This document shows, one piece after another, positions 1-7,758 of a stretch of 64,000 nucleotides of DNA. Made by a program: the position numbers and the translations under genes. Under the pieces are notes generated by a model. That model was not told the origin of the DNA, did no database searches, and saw nothing but the letters and a program-made list of their open reading frames with translations. Source of the stretch: DATAGF01 sp963819845 (lineage in GTDB: Bacteria; Actinomycetota; Thermoleophilia; Miltoncostaeales; Miltoncostaeaceae); the NCBI GenBank assembly GCA_963819845.1, contig CAWFXQ010000008.1:496001-560000 (forward strand). Direction: 5' to 3'. Within the stretch, counting starts at the first letter, position 1. Each line of letters begins with the position of its first letter.

Positions 1-1024
1 GGACGAGGCGGGTGGCGGCGGCCGGGAACGAGGCGCACGCCACCCGGCCGGCCACGAGGTCGAGCCCGCCGGCCGCGGCGGCGGGCACCTCGGCGACGAG
101 CGGCCCGATGCGCACGCGCAGCCGGTCGCCGGCGGGGGCGACCGAGGCGATCGGGGCGCGGATCCGGTTGAGCGCGCCGTCCGGCCCGGGGTCCGGGCCG
201 ATCCGGACGTCCCAGGGGTGGACCACGGCGCCGACCGCCCCCTCGGGCCCGGCGACCGCGCGGATGACGGCCCCGCCCTCGAGGACGACCTCGGCGAGGC
301 CGTCCCGCTCGCCCCGGGCGACGCCGGGCATGAGGTTGCTGCCGACGAAGCTCGCCACGAAGGCGTCCGCCGGCTCGGCCAGCAGCTCCGCCGGCGTGCC
401 CATCTGGTGGATCCTGCCCTCGACGATCACGCCGACGCGGTCGGCCAGGGACGTCGCGTCCTCGAAGTCGTGCGTCACGAGCAGGGCCGGCAGCCGTAGC
501 TCGTCGAGGAGGTCGAACAGCTCGGCCCTCACCCGGCCCCGCGTGTGCGCGTCGAGCGCCGAGAGCGGCTCGTCGAAGAGCAGCACGCCGGGGTCGCTGG
601 CGAGCGCCCGGGCCAGGCCCACGCGCTGGCGCTCGCCGCCCGACAGCCGCCGCGGGCGGGCGTCGGCCAGGTGGGCGATGCCGAAGCGCTCGAGCAGCTC
701 GTCGGCGCGCGCCCTGCCGGCGAAGGCGACGTTCTGGCGCACGCTCATGTGGGGGAACAGCGCGTACTCCTGGAACACGTAGCCGACCCCCCGCTCCTCG
801 GGCGGCAGGTCGATGCGCCGGGCGGCGTCGAAGAGCGTCCGCTCGCCGAGCGCGATCCGGCCCGACCGCGGCCGGGCGGCGCCGGCGATGGCGCGCAGCA
901 CGGTGGTCTTGCCCGCGCCGGAGGGCCCCACGAGGGCGACCGTCTCGCCCTCGTGGACCTCGAGCGCTAGCCCGAGCTCAAAGGAGCGAAGCGGAACAGC
1001 GATGTCGAGTCCGAGGACCGCCAC
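1..1024 (-). CDS. modC: Molybdate ABC transporter ATP-binding protein ModC (partial, cut by window edge)
   Basis: ATPase subunit that powers molybdate import with ModB and ModA at the cytoplasmic membrane. Reading the minus strand from a GTG at 1024 gives a Walker A (GPSGAGKTT), a Q-loop (VFQEYALFP), the ABC signature LSGGERQR, Walker B LLFDEP and the H-loop VTHDFEDA. A C-terminal TOBE-like region continues to the left edge, so the last residues and stop lie outside. The start overlaps the 3' end of modB by about 58 bp, which suggests translational coupling. The subfamily is inferred from the adjacent modA and modB; by itself the ATPase could serve another oxyanion. Confidence 0.88.
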   Translation of the reverse strand, partial: MAVLGLDIAVPLRSFELGLALEVHEGETVALVGPSGAGKTTVLRAIAGAARPRSGRIALGERTLFDAARRIDLPPEERGVGYVFQEYALFPHMSVRQNVAFAGRARADELLERFGIAHLADARPRRLSGGERQRVGLARALASDPGVLLFDEPLSALDAHTRGRVRAELFDLLDELRLPALLVTHDFEDATSLADRVGVIVEGRIHQMGTPAELLAEPADAFVASFVGSNLMPGVARGERDGLAEVVLEGGAVIRAVAGPEGAVGAVVHPWDVRIGPDPGPDGALNRIRAPIASVAPAGDRLRVRIGPLVAEVPAAAAGGLDLVAGRVACASFPAAATRLV

Positions 1025-1839
1025 GAGAGGATCAGCTTCAGTGAGAGGAGGACGACCGCGCTGATGACCACCAGCAGGGCCCCGATGGCGAGCGCGACGT
1101 TGAAGTTGACGGCGAGCTCATCGTAGATGGCGAGGGTCACCGTCTGGGTGACCCCCTGGAGGCTGCCGGCGAACATGATCGTCGCGCCGAACTCACCGAT
1201 GCCGCGGGCGAGCGACAGCGCGGCCCCCGCGCCCAGGCCGCTCGCGGCCATCGGGAGGGCGATGCGCCAGAACGCCCGGCCGGGCCCGGCGCCCAGCGTG
1301 CGGGCGGCCAGCACGAGGTCGCCGTCGAGGCTCTCGAACGACGCGATGGCCTGGCGCACGTAGAACGGGCCCGCCACGAACAGGATCGCCAGCACGACCG
1401 CGGTCTGCGTGAAGCCGATCGAGACCCCCAGCGCCTCGAACTGCTCGCCGAGCAGCCCGAAGCGCCCGAACGCGGCCAGCAGCCCGATCCCCGCGACGGC
1501 CGGCGGCAGGACCAGGGGCAGCTCGATCATCGTGACGACCAGGTTCCGGCCGGGGAAGCGGCGGCTGGCGATCAGATACGCGGCCGGGGTGCCCACGAGG
1601 AGGGTCAGGCCGAAGGCGATGGCGTTCGTCTTGGCCGTGACGACCAGGGCGTTGACCACGATCGGGTTGTCGAGCTGGTCGATGAGCTCGCCGAGCGGGA
1701 TCTGCAGGAAGAGGGCGATCACCGGCACGATCAGGAAGCCCAGCACGAGGACTGCCGCGAGCACGAGCAGCACCGAGAACGGCCTCACCCTGCCCCGGCG
1801 CAGGCTCCACGACGCGCGCCGGGGCAGGGTGGCGCTCAC
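967..1839 (-). CDS. modB: Molybdate ABC transporter permease ModB
   Basis: Membrane permease of the molybdate importer, 290 aa, with about six hydrophobic spans, the first at roughly residues 22-46. The binding-protein-dependent transport signature sits around ARTLGAGPGRAFWRIALPMA (near residues 180-199), where ModC docks. Its GTG start overlaps the modA stop in a GTGA tetranucleotide (1836-1839), so the two are coupled. It is longer than the usual 220-240 aa ModB because of a charged N-terminal extension (residues 1-20). Confidence 0.9.
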   Translation of the reverse strand: MSATLPRRASWSLRRGRVRPFSVLLVLAAVLVLGFLIVPVIALFLQIPLGELIDQLDNPIVVNALVVTAKTNAIAFGLTLLVGTPAAYLIASRRFPGRNLVVTMIELPLVLPPAVAGIGLLAAFGRFGLLGEQFEALGVSIGFTQTAVVLAILFVAGPFYVRQAIASFESLDGDLVLAARTLGAGPGRAFWRIALPMAASGLGAGAALSLARGIGEFGATIMFAGSLQGVTQTVTLAIYDELAVNFNVALAIGALLVVISAVVLLSLKLILSWRSSDSTSLFRFAPLSSG

Positions 1840-2612
1840 CGGCGGTTCCGCGACTTGGGAGGCGCCGGGAAGCGGAAGCCGTAGTCGGCCAGCACCCGTC
1901 GGCCCCGCGGCCCGGTCGCCTGGGCGACGAAGGCGCGCGCCTCGCTCAGGTTCGAGCTGCCCTTCACGACGGCGATCTCGTAGCGCACCTTCGGCTGCGC
2001 GAACACCGGGATCTTGATCACCTTCAGCTGCGAGGCGGCCACGCGGGCGTCGGTGACGTAGACGAACCCGGCGTCGGCCTGGCCGAGGACCACCTTGCCG
2101 ACCACGTCCTTGACGTCCTGCTCGTTGCTGACGACGTTGCGTAGGGCCTGGGTCGAGATGCCCAGGTTCTTCAGCACCGTCCTGGTGTAGGAGCCGACCG
2201 GCACCCGCGGCCCGGCGACGACCAGCTTGATGCCGCTGCGGGTGAGGTCGTAGACCGAGTCGATGTCGGCCGGGTTCGACTTCGGCACGATCAGGGCCAG
2301 GCGGTTGAACGCCAGGAACCTCGGCTTCTCCACCAGCCCGTCGCGGAACAGCTCCTGCGTGAAGTTGGGGGCGGCCGAGGCGAAGACGTCGGCCGGCGCC
2401 CCCTGGCGGATCTGGAGCGCGAGGGTGTTCGACCCCCCAAAGGAGTAGCGCGCGCCGGGGTCGATCTTCGGGAACGACTCGGTCAGGGAGGCGGCGGCGT
2501 AGACGGTCGGCTCGCCGCGCGCCGTCCCGGCGATCCCGAGGAGCAGCGCCGCGGCGACCAGGATCCCGGCCGTGAGCCGGGCGAGACGAAGGGGAGTGGT
2601 GGCGATGCTCAT
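1836..2612 (-). CDS. modA: Molybdate-binding protein ModA
   Basis: Extracytoplasmic solute-binding protein that delivers molybdate (or tungstate) to ModBC, 258 aa. It starts with an export signal (ATG at 2612, hydrophobic core about residues 13-27). The ModA hallmark VYAAASLTESF follows, then FGGSNTLALQIRQGAPADVF and ASAAPNFTQEL, which line the anion pocket, and later VVLGQADAGFVYVTDA. The start codon overlaps the stop of the ferritin-like gene (ATGA, 2609-2612). I chose the ATG at 2612 over the much longer open frame because the signal peptide begins there. Confidence 0.92.
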   Translation of the reverse strand: MSIATTPLRLARLTAGILVAAALLLGIAGTARGEPTVYAAASLTESFPKIDPGARYSFGGSNTLALQIRQGAPADVFASAAPNFTQELFRDGLVEKPRFLAFNRLALIVPKSNPADIDSVYDLTRSGIKLVVAGPRVPVGSYTRTVLKNLGISTQALRNVVSNEQDVKDVVGKVVLGQADAGFVYVTDARVAASQLKVIKIPVFAQPKVRYEIAVVKGSSNLSEARAFVAQATGPRGRRVLADYGFRFPAPPKSRNRR

Positions 2613-3118
2613 GGCAGGTACCTCGCCAGCTCGTCGGCGGCGGTCGGGAGACCGTGCACCGGGGGGAAGGGATCGGTGACGACCGGGGCGACGAGTCCGG
2701 TCAGGTAGGCGAGCTGCTGCGCCTCGCTCGCCGATGTCTGGGCGAAGAGCTTGCGGATCGCCTCGTCCCCGATGGTCGTCACGGCGCCGAGGTAGGCGTG
2801 GAGGCAGAGCGCCTCGATCCGGCGCCCCAGGCTCACGGCGCCGCCCCGGGTGTCGAAGGCCCCGTCGGGGAACTCGACCTCGAGGTCGGCCGCCTCGATC
2901 GGCGCCTGGCCGTTGTCGATCAGGGCCTTGCGGAAGCCGGCGTAATGGGCGTTCTGGGCGGCCGTGCACCGCTCGAGCGTCCGGGCCTCGTCGCCGCGGA
3001 AGAAGCCGGTGCGGCGCGCCTGGCGGTAGTAGTCGGCGGAGACGTACTCGGCCGTGACCGCGAACCGCACCCATGCGAGGTCCAGGTCGGACGGCGCGCC
3101 GGAGGCCGGCGCCACCAT
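2609..3118 (-). CDS. Ferritin-like domain protein, probably exported (start uncertain)
   Basis: A ferritin-like four-helix protein of at least 169 aa. The putative helices carry spaced acidic and His residues suited to a di-iron site: AVTAEYVSADYY, CTAAQNAHYAGF, ALCLHAYLGAV and SASEAQQLAYL. The first ATG is at 3118, but coding-like sequence continues upstream in frame to about 3195 (RSDFILRTSVAGGAALAAG). That resembles a twin-arginine leader with one arginine lost. No ATG, GTG or TTG lies before it; only ATC (3211) or ATA (3205) follow the GGAG near 3216-3219. The stop overlaps the modA start, placing the gene inside the molybdate operon. The link between this protein and molybdate is unknown. 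Confidence 0.7.
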   Translation of the reverse strand: MVAPASGAPSDLDLAWVRFAVTAEYVSADYYRQARRTGFFRGDEARTLERCTAAQNAHYAGFRKALIDNGQAPIEAADLEVEFPDGAFDTRGGAVSLGRRIEALCLHAYLGAVTTIGDEAIRKLFAQTSASEAQQLAYLTGLVAPVVTDPFPPVHGLPTAADELARYLP

Positions 3119-3248
3119 CCATCCCAGGGTCGCGCCGGCCGCCAGGGCGGCTCCGCCGGCGACGGACGTTCGCAGGATGAAGTCGGATCTCGTGAGCTGG
3201 TTTATCGGGATGTCGCTCCGGTCGGGATGTGCAGGTGTGCGGGGCCGG

Positions 3249-4268
3249 TCACGCGGCTCGCACCAGCGAGCCGCAGCCCTCGAGGTCGTAGCCCGCGATC
3301 AGCCCCACCCGGTCGCGGAACGCGGCCGAGCCGAGCAGATCGAGGAGGGCGCGGGCGCCGGGGTGGTCGATCCAGCGGTCGTCGATCCAGAGCTCGACCA
3401 CGTGCGACTCGAGCGGCAGGAAGCTCAGGCCGTGGTGGCGCGCCGCCGGCTCGAAGGTGACGGCGGCGCAACCGGCGATCGCGGCCCGCCGGGCGGCGTC
3501 AACGTGGCCGCTGGCCCGCGCCGCGGCGGGCGGCGTGCGCTCGCCGGCGGCGCGCAGGAGGGCCTGCTGGCTCGCGGCCGATTCCTCCCGCTGCACCAGC
3601 GGGACGCGGCCGGCGATGAGCTCCTCGAGCGAGCTCGTCCCGCGCCTGGCGGGGAGGCCGATGCCCACGCTCCAGCGGGCCAGGTGGACGCGGCGCGTCG
3701 CCCTCGGCGCGTCCGGCAGCGCGCCCTCTGGGCCGTGAACGACGGCGGCGTGCGTGCGCCCCGCCGCGAGGGCGGACACGGCGGACCCGGTCGTGCCCGA
3801 CACGGCCACGACGCGCCGGGCTCCACCGCGGCTGAGCAGCGCGTCGCAGAGGCCCAGGACCGGGTCGCAGCCGACGACCAGCAGGCCGGTGGCGTGCGAG
3901 CCCGGAAAGAGTCGGACCTCTCCGCCGTGGACGACGCCGTCGGGGGCCGCCCACGCGGTCTCGCCGGCCACGAGGCTCGCGAGCGGCGCCGCGCGGAGCC
4001 GGCTCCCGACCCGGCCGACGACCACGGGATCGCCCTCGCGGAGGGGGCCGCCGAGCACCGAGTCGGCCGCCGGCCGGGCCTCCCCGAAGAGCTCCTCGAC
4101 CGGCTCGCCGAGGGCCTGGGCCATGCGGAGCGCGGTGTCCACCGCCGGCGTGTGCCGGCCGGCCTCGGCGCTGCTCACCATCTGCCGGCTGACGCCCACC
4201 CGCTCGGCGAGCTCCGTCTGCGTCAGGCCGGCGCGCTCGCGCGCGCGGCGGAGGCGGGGATTGGACAT
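3249..4268 (-). CDS. XRE-type HTH regulator with periplasmic-binding-like domain, likely molybdate sensor
   Basis: A 339 aa transcription factor. Residues 1-65 form an XRE helix-turn-helix (LTQTELAERVGVSRQMVSSA). The remainder resembles the PBP-like ligand domain (PF12727 type) used by one-component molybdate regulators, with VAGYDLEGCG near the C terminus. It is first in a minus-strand run leading into the ferritin-like gene and modABC, so it most likely senses molybdate and controls that operon and itself. Its start codon touches a perfect inverted repeat (4268-4288), and a TAGGAT box sits 6 nt before the ATG. The DNA-binding part is certain; the ligand is inferred from the neighbours. Confidence 0.82.
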   Translation of the reverse strand: MSNPRLRRARERAGLTQTELAERVGVSRQMVSSAEAGRHTPAVDTALRMAQALGEPVEELFGEARPAADSVLGGPLREGDPVVVGRVGSRLRAAPLASLVAGETAWAAPDGVVHGGEVRLFPGSHATGLLVVGCDPVLGLCDALLSRGGARRVVAVSGTTGSAVSALAAGRTHAAVVHGPEGALPDAPRATRRVHLARWSVGIGLPARRGTSSLEELIAGRVPLVQREESAASQQALLRAAGERTPPAAARASGHVDAARRAAIAGCAAVTFEPAARHHGLSFLPLESHVVELWIDDRWIDHPGARALLDLLGSAAFRDRVGLIAGYDLEGCGSLVRAA

Positions 4269-4288
4269 GCCAGGATCCTATCCTGGCA
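4268..4288. promoter_or_regulatory. Perfect inverted repeat, probable operator of the molybdate regulator
   Basis: Arms TGCCAGGAT (4268-4276) and ATCCTGGCA (4280-4288) are exact reverse complements around a 3 bp centre. The left arm ends on the first base of the regulator's start codon, and the repeat covers the proposed -10 box. A further half-site, TGCCAG on the minus strand (4297-4302), lies just upstream. This is the layout expected for autoregulation. Confidence 0.7.
4275..4280 (-). promoter_or_regulatory. -10 box of leaderless regulator gene
   Basis: TAGGAT on the minus strand, followed by exactly 6 nt and the ATG at 4268. Transcription would begin at or next to the start codon. A weak -35 (ATGCCA, 4298-4303) sits 17 bp upstream. 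Confidence 0.55.
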
Positions 4289-4345
4289 AACACATTCTGG
4301 CATGGGGCCGTCCACGCGCCGGGCGCGGACGGCCCCCCGGCGGGG

Positions 4346-5341
4346 CTAGAAGACCCGGATCGGGATCTCGGCGGGCGCCTCCAGCAGCGCCTTCAGCTCG
4401 TCGTCGAGCTTGACCAGGGTCAGCGAGGCCCCGGCCATGTCGAGCGAGGTGCAGTACTCGCCGACGTAGTTGCGGGCGACGTTGATGCCGCGGGCGGCGA
4501 GCTGCTCGTGGGCGTAGCCGTAGATGATGTACAGCTCGCTGATCGGCGTGCCGCCCAGGCCGTTGACCATCAGGGCGACGTCGTCGCCGCTCTCGAACGG
4601 CAGGTCGCTGACGACGGCCTCCAGCAGCTCGTCGACGATCGCGTTCGAGCTCGCCAGCTTCTCGCGGCGCCGGCCGGGCTCGCCGTGGATGCCCACGCCC
4701 ATCTCCATCTCGTCGTCGCCGAGATCGAACAGCGGCGATCCCTTCGCCGGCGGGGTGCAGGAGGTGAGCGCCATGCCCATTGTGCGGGCCACGGAGTTCA
4801 CGCGCTCCCCGAGCGCCACGAGCTCCTCGAGGCTCGCGCCCTGCTCCGACGCGGCGCCCAGCGCCTTGATGACGAAGAAGTTGCCCGCCACCCCGCGCCG
4901 TCCGACGGTGTAGGTGGAGTCCTTGACGGCCACGTCGTCGTCGACGATCACGGTGCCGATCGTGACGCCCTCGGCCTCGGCCATCTCGCGGCCCATGTCG
5001 AAGGCCATGCGGTCGCCCGTGTAGTTGTTGATGATGTGGAGCACGCCCTTGGGCGAGTTGAGCAGCTTGGACGTCTCGAGGACGTAGTCCATGGGCGGGG
5101 CGGCGAAGACGTCGCCCGGGCACGCCGCGTCGAGCATGCCCCTCCCGACGGCCATGACGTGGGCCGGCTCATGACCGGAGCCCGAGCCCTGGATGATCGA
5201 CACCTTGTCGTCGCGGGGCATGTCGGTGCGCATGATGAGGTTGTACTCGGGCACGTACTTGATCGTGTCCGGGTTGGCGAGGGCGATGCCCTTCAGCATC
5301 TCCGGCACGAAGTCCTTCGGATCGTTGACGAACTTCTTCAC
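4346..5341 (-). CDS. dhaK: Dihydroxyacetone kinase subunit DhaK
   Basis: Substrate-binding subunit of dihydroxyacetone kinase, 331 aa, which holds dihydroxyacetone as a hemiaminal on a histidine so DhaL can phosphorylate it. Visible motifs are QGSGSGHEPAHVMAVG (residues 51-66), the Gly-rich substrate pocket, and MGVGIHGEPG with the covalent His at about 219. It is last in the run aldolase-HAD-DhaL-DhaK, 42 bp after dhaL. No DhaM/PTS gene is nearby, so an ATP-dependent reaction is more likely than PEP-dependent. Related kinases act on erythrulose and similar ketoses, so the exact substrate is open. Confidence 0.93.
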   Translation of the reverse strand: MKKFVNDPKDFVPEMLKGIALANPDTIKYVPEYNLIMRTDMPRDDKVSIIQGSGSGHEPAHVMAVGRGMLDAACPGDVFAAPPMDYVLETSKLLNSPKGVLHIINNYTGDRMAFDMGREMAEAEGVTIGTVIVDDDVAVKDSTYTVGRRGVAGNFFVIKALGAASEQGASLEELVALGERVNSVARTMGMALTSCTPPAKGSPLFDLGDDEMEMGVGIHGEPGRRREKLASSNAIVDELLEAVVSDLPFESGDDVALMVNGLGGTPISELYIIYGYAHEQLAARGINVARNYVGEYCTSLDMAGASLTLVKLDDELKALLEAPAEIPIRVF

Positions 5342-5383
5342 GGCGCCACCTTTCTCGTGGTGTGATGTCGTCGCCGGGCGGCG

Positions 5384-6022
5384 CTAGGCCGCCGGCCAGG
5401 CCTCGGCGAGCCGCTCGAACATGACCGCGACGCCGACGGCTCCCGCGTCGGGGCTCCCGATGCTGCGCTCCCCCGTGTAGGAGGCGCGCCCACGCAGGGC
5501 GAGCATTGAGGAGGTGGCGTCGGCGGCCTCGCGGGCGGCCTCGGCGGCGCGGGCCAGCGCCGCCGCGGGGTCGTCGCCGGCGGCCATCCGCTCCTCGAGG
5601 ACGTCGGTCGCCGGCACGAGGGAGTCGAGCAGCGTCTTGTCGCCCACGTCGGACTGGCCGCGCTGCTTGATGCCCTCGATGGCGGCCCGCAGCATGGCCA
5701 CCACCTCGTCTCCGCCGATCCGCTCGGCGTCGGCGACGGCGCCGCCGGCGCGCATGAACGCCGTTCCCCAGATCGGGCCTGAGGTGCCGCCGATGCGGCT
5801 GGTGATGATGACCCCGACCTTCCTGAGGAAGGTCGTCGTGTCGCTGCGGTCGAGGTCGTCCCAGTCCGCGAGCACCACCGTGAAGCCCTTCGCGAGCGAG
5901 TGTCCGAAGTCGCCGTCGCCGACGACCGCGTCCAGGTCGCTGAAGTAGCGCTCGTTGTCAACGGCCGTCTGCGCCATCGTCCGCACCACCAGCTCGACCC
6001 GCTCGAAGCCCGCCTGCGCCAT
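5384..6022 (-). CDS. dhaL: Dihydroxyacetone kinase subunit DhaL
   Basis: Nucleotide-binding subunit of the kinase, 212 aa, all-helical family. The Mg-ADP motif DAVVGDGDFGHSLAKGF (residues 31-47) gives the metal-binding aspartates D31, D36 and D38. GGTSGPIWGTAF and KTLLDSLVPA are further family signatures. The ATG at 6022 was chosen because the longer open frame upstream reads through the HAD gene out of frame. Separate L and K subunits with no M subunit suggest direct ATP use. Confidence 0.93.
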   Translation of the reverse strand: MAQAGFERVELVVRTMAQTAVDNERYFSDLDAVVGDGDFGHSLAKGFTVVLADWDDLDRSDTTTFLRKVGVIITSRIGGTSGPIWGTAFMRAGGAVADAERIGGDEVVAMLRAAIEGIKQRGQSDVGDKTLLDSLVPATDVLEERMAAGDDPAAALARAAEAAREAADATSSMLALRGRASYTGERSIGSPDAGAVGVAVMFERLAEAWPAA

Positions 6023-6033
6023 GCCGTCCCCCT

Positions 6034-6807
6034 TCAGGTCTCGAGGCAGGCCTCGAGGTCGCCCACCGTCACCCAGTCGCCGGGCGTCGCCCGGCTCCGG
6101 TTGGCCAGGACCCGGCAGCGCTCGCCCCCGGGGTCGCCGAGCGAGCTCACGACGAGGGCGGCCTCGCCGAAGTCCTCGTCCTCGGTGTAGCCGTTCACCG
6201 TGATCAGGCAGCGCAGCCCCGCGGCCGAGGCGGCCTCGAGGCCGTTGCGCGAGTCCTCGATCACCAGCGCGTCGGACGCCGGGACCCCCAGGCGATCGAG
6301 CGCCATCTCGTAGATGTCGGGCGCGGGCTTCTTGGCCGGGACGACGTCGCCGGCCAGCACGACCCCGAACCGCGAGGCCTGATCCGGCCCCGCGACGTGC
6401 TCCAGCACCGCGCGCACAGACGGCTCGGCCGAGGTCGAGGCCACGGCGAGCGTCCATCCGGCGTCGAGGGCCGCGCCGATCACGCGCGCCACGCCCGGCC
6501 GCGCGGGGAGGGCGCCCTCGGCGACCATCGCCGTGTAGATCGCGGTCTTGCGCGCGTGCCACTCGGCGAGCGCGGCCCGCTGGCCGTCGGCGTCCTCCGG
6601 CAGCCCGGCCTCACGGACGAACCCGGGCGTGAGCAGGCTGGCCATCCGCTCCTTGCCGCCGCCGATGCGGAGCTTCTCGGCGTACTCCTCCTCGGACCAC
6701 CGCACGGGCAGGCCGAACTCGGCGAAGGTCCGGTTGAAGGCCGGGAGGTGGCCGTCCCGCTCGGTGTCGGCGAGCACGCCGTCGCAGTCGAAGATCAGCG
6801 CGCTCAC
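6034..6807 (-). CDS. HAD-superfamily sugar phosphatase/phosphomutase (CbbY/GPH type)
   Basis: A 257 aa haloacid-dehalogenase hydrolase. Motif I is FDCDGVLADTE (nucleophile D8, acid D10), motif II STS, motif III the Lys in KKPAPDIYEMAL, and motif IV EDSRNG, with a helical cap at about residues 20-100. Such proteins dephosphorylate or isomerise small phosphosugars. The GTG start overlaps the aldolase stop (GTGA, 6804-6807), and dhaL follows 11 bp downstream, so it belongs to the triose module. It may remove phosphate from an aldolase product or substrate. Confidence 0.87.
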   Translation of the reverse strand: MSALIFDCDGVLADTERDGHLPAFNRTFAEFGLPVRWSEEEYAEKLRIGGGKERMASLLTPGFVREAGLPEDADGQRAALAEWHARKTAIYTAMVAEGALPARPGVARVIGAALDAGWTLAVASTSAEPSVRAVLEHVAGPDQASRFGVVLAGDVVPAKKPAPDIYEMALDRLGVPASDALVIEDSRNGLEAASAAGLRCLITVNGYTEDEDFGEAALVVSSLGDPGGERCRVLANRSRATPGDWVTVGDLEACLET

Positions 6808-7658
6808 CAGGCCTTGCCCGCGCTGCCGAAGAGCGTCAGGTGCCGCTCGGCCATCTCCTTCACGGCGTCGCGCTGCTCGCGGAAGAGCGACGGCGGGTCC
6901 TGCTTGGCCGGGTTGGCCGCGAGGAAGGCGCGGGTCGAGTCGAGGTAGGTGACCTTCAGCGCCGTCGAGATGTTGACCTTGGCGCAGCCCCGCGAGATCA
7001 GGTCGTGGAAGGCCGCCTCGCTCAGCCCGGTGCCGCCGTGCAGCACCATGGGGACGGGCACCCGCTCGACGAGCTCCGTGACTCTCTCGGGCATCAGCTC
7101 GGGCGCCGTTGAGTACACGCCGTGGGCCGTGCCGATGGCGGGCGCGAAGCAGTCGACCCCGGTGGCCTCGAGGAACGCCACCGCGTCGTCGATCGGGTAG
7201 ACCTCGCCCTCCTCGTCGGAGCCGATGCCGTCCTCGACGCCGCGGACGCCCTCGATCTCGCCCTCGACGTGCGCGTCGTGGCGTCGGGCCTCGGCCACCA
7301 CCTCGACGGTCTGCCGGGTGTTCTCGTCCACCGGCAGGGCCGATCCGTCGAAGAGCACCGAGTTCCACCCGGTCTCGAGACAGGTCGTGATCACCTCGCG
7401 GTCCGGGCAATGGTCGAGGTGCAGCGTCACGGGGACCGTCGCCGGCTCGGCGACCGCGCGGAACATGTCGAAGAGCATCCGGGCGCCGATCGACTTCACC
7501 GTCTTGACCGAGGTCTGGACGATGAGCGGGGAGCGCAGGTCCTCGGCGGCCGCGACCACGGCGTCCAGCGAGAGGTCGTTGACGACGTTGAACGCCGCGA
7601 CCCCGTACCGGTCCGCGAACGCGCGGTCGAGGATCTCCTTCAGCGAGACGACGGCCAC
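6804..7658 (-). CDS. Class II (zinc) ketose-bisphosphate aldolase
   Basis: A 284 aa class II aldolase of the Fba/GatY/KbaY family, which cleaves or forms ketose phosphates with dihydroxyacetone (phosphate) as donor. Zinc and catalytic motifs are visible: LHLDHC (Asp and first His, about residues 78-83), EGEIEGVRG, the His in GTAHGVYS, and the His in PMVLHGGTG, followed by KVNISTALK. The GTG at 7658 has GGAGGG close upstream, and a TAGCGT box lies at 7695-7700. It is first in the operon with a HAD phosphatase and DhaLK. Fructose, tagatose or another sugar phosphate cannot be told apart from sequence. Confidence 0.9.
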   Translation of the reverse strand: MAVVSLKEILDRAFADRYGVAAFNVVNDLSLDAVVAAAEDLRSPLIVQTSVKTVKSIGARMLFDMFRAVAEPATVPVTLHLDHCPDREVITTCLETGWNSVLFDGSALPVDENTRQTVEVVAEARRHDAHVEGEIEGVRGVEDGIGSDEEGEVYPIDDAVAFLEATGVDCFAPAIGTAHGVYSTAPELMPERVTELVERVPVPMVLHGGTGLSEAAFHDLISRGCAKVNISTALKVTYLDSTRAFLAANPAKQDPPSLFREQRDAVKEMAERHLTLFGSAGKAW

Positions 7659-7731
7659 CGACCCTCCGGGTCGCCAGGGACGGCCAACGCCTCGACGCTA
7701 TGGCGCCCCGCCCGCGCCGCCATCGGGGGGA

Positions 7732-7749
7732 CCACCCGTCATCGGGTGG
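7732..7749 (-). terminator. Hairpin after the kinase-regulator fusion gene
   Basis: Arms CCACCCG and CGGGTGG form a perfect 7 bp stem with a 4 nt loop, just past the 3' end of the minus-strand gene that stops at 7759. There is no T-run, so termination is a guess. Confidence 0.35.
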
Positions 7750-7758
7750 GGGATCCCT

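Noticed and set aside
1836..3122. A 428 aa ModA with a long N-terminal extension
   Set aside because: The extension is the ferritin-like gene read out of frame; the ModA signal peptide starts at 2612.
4289..4345. Molybdenum-cofactor riboswitch ahead of the mod operon
   Set aside because: The proposed promoter is 6 nt from the regulator start, leaving no room for a leader, and no Moco-like fold was seen.
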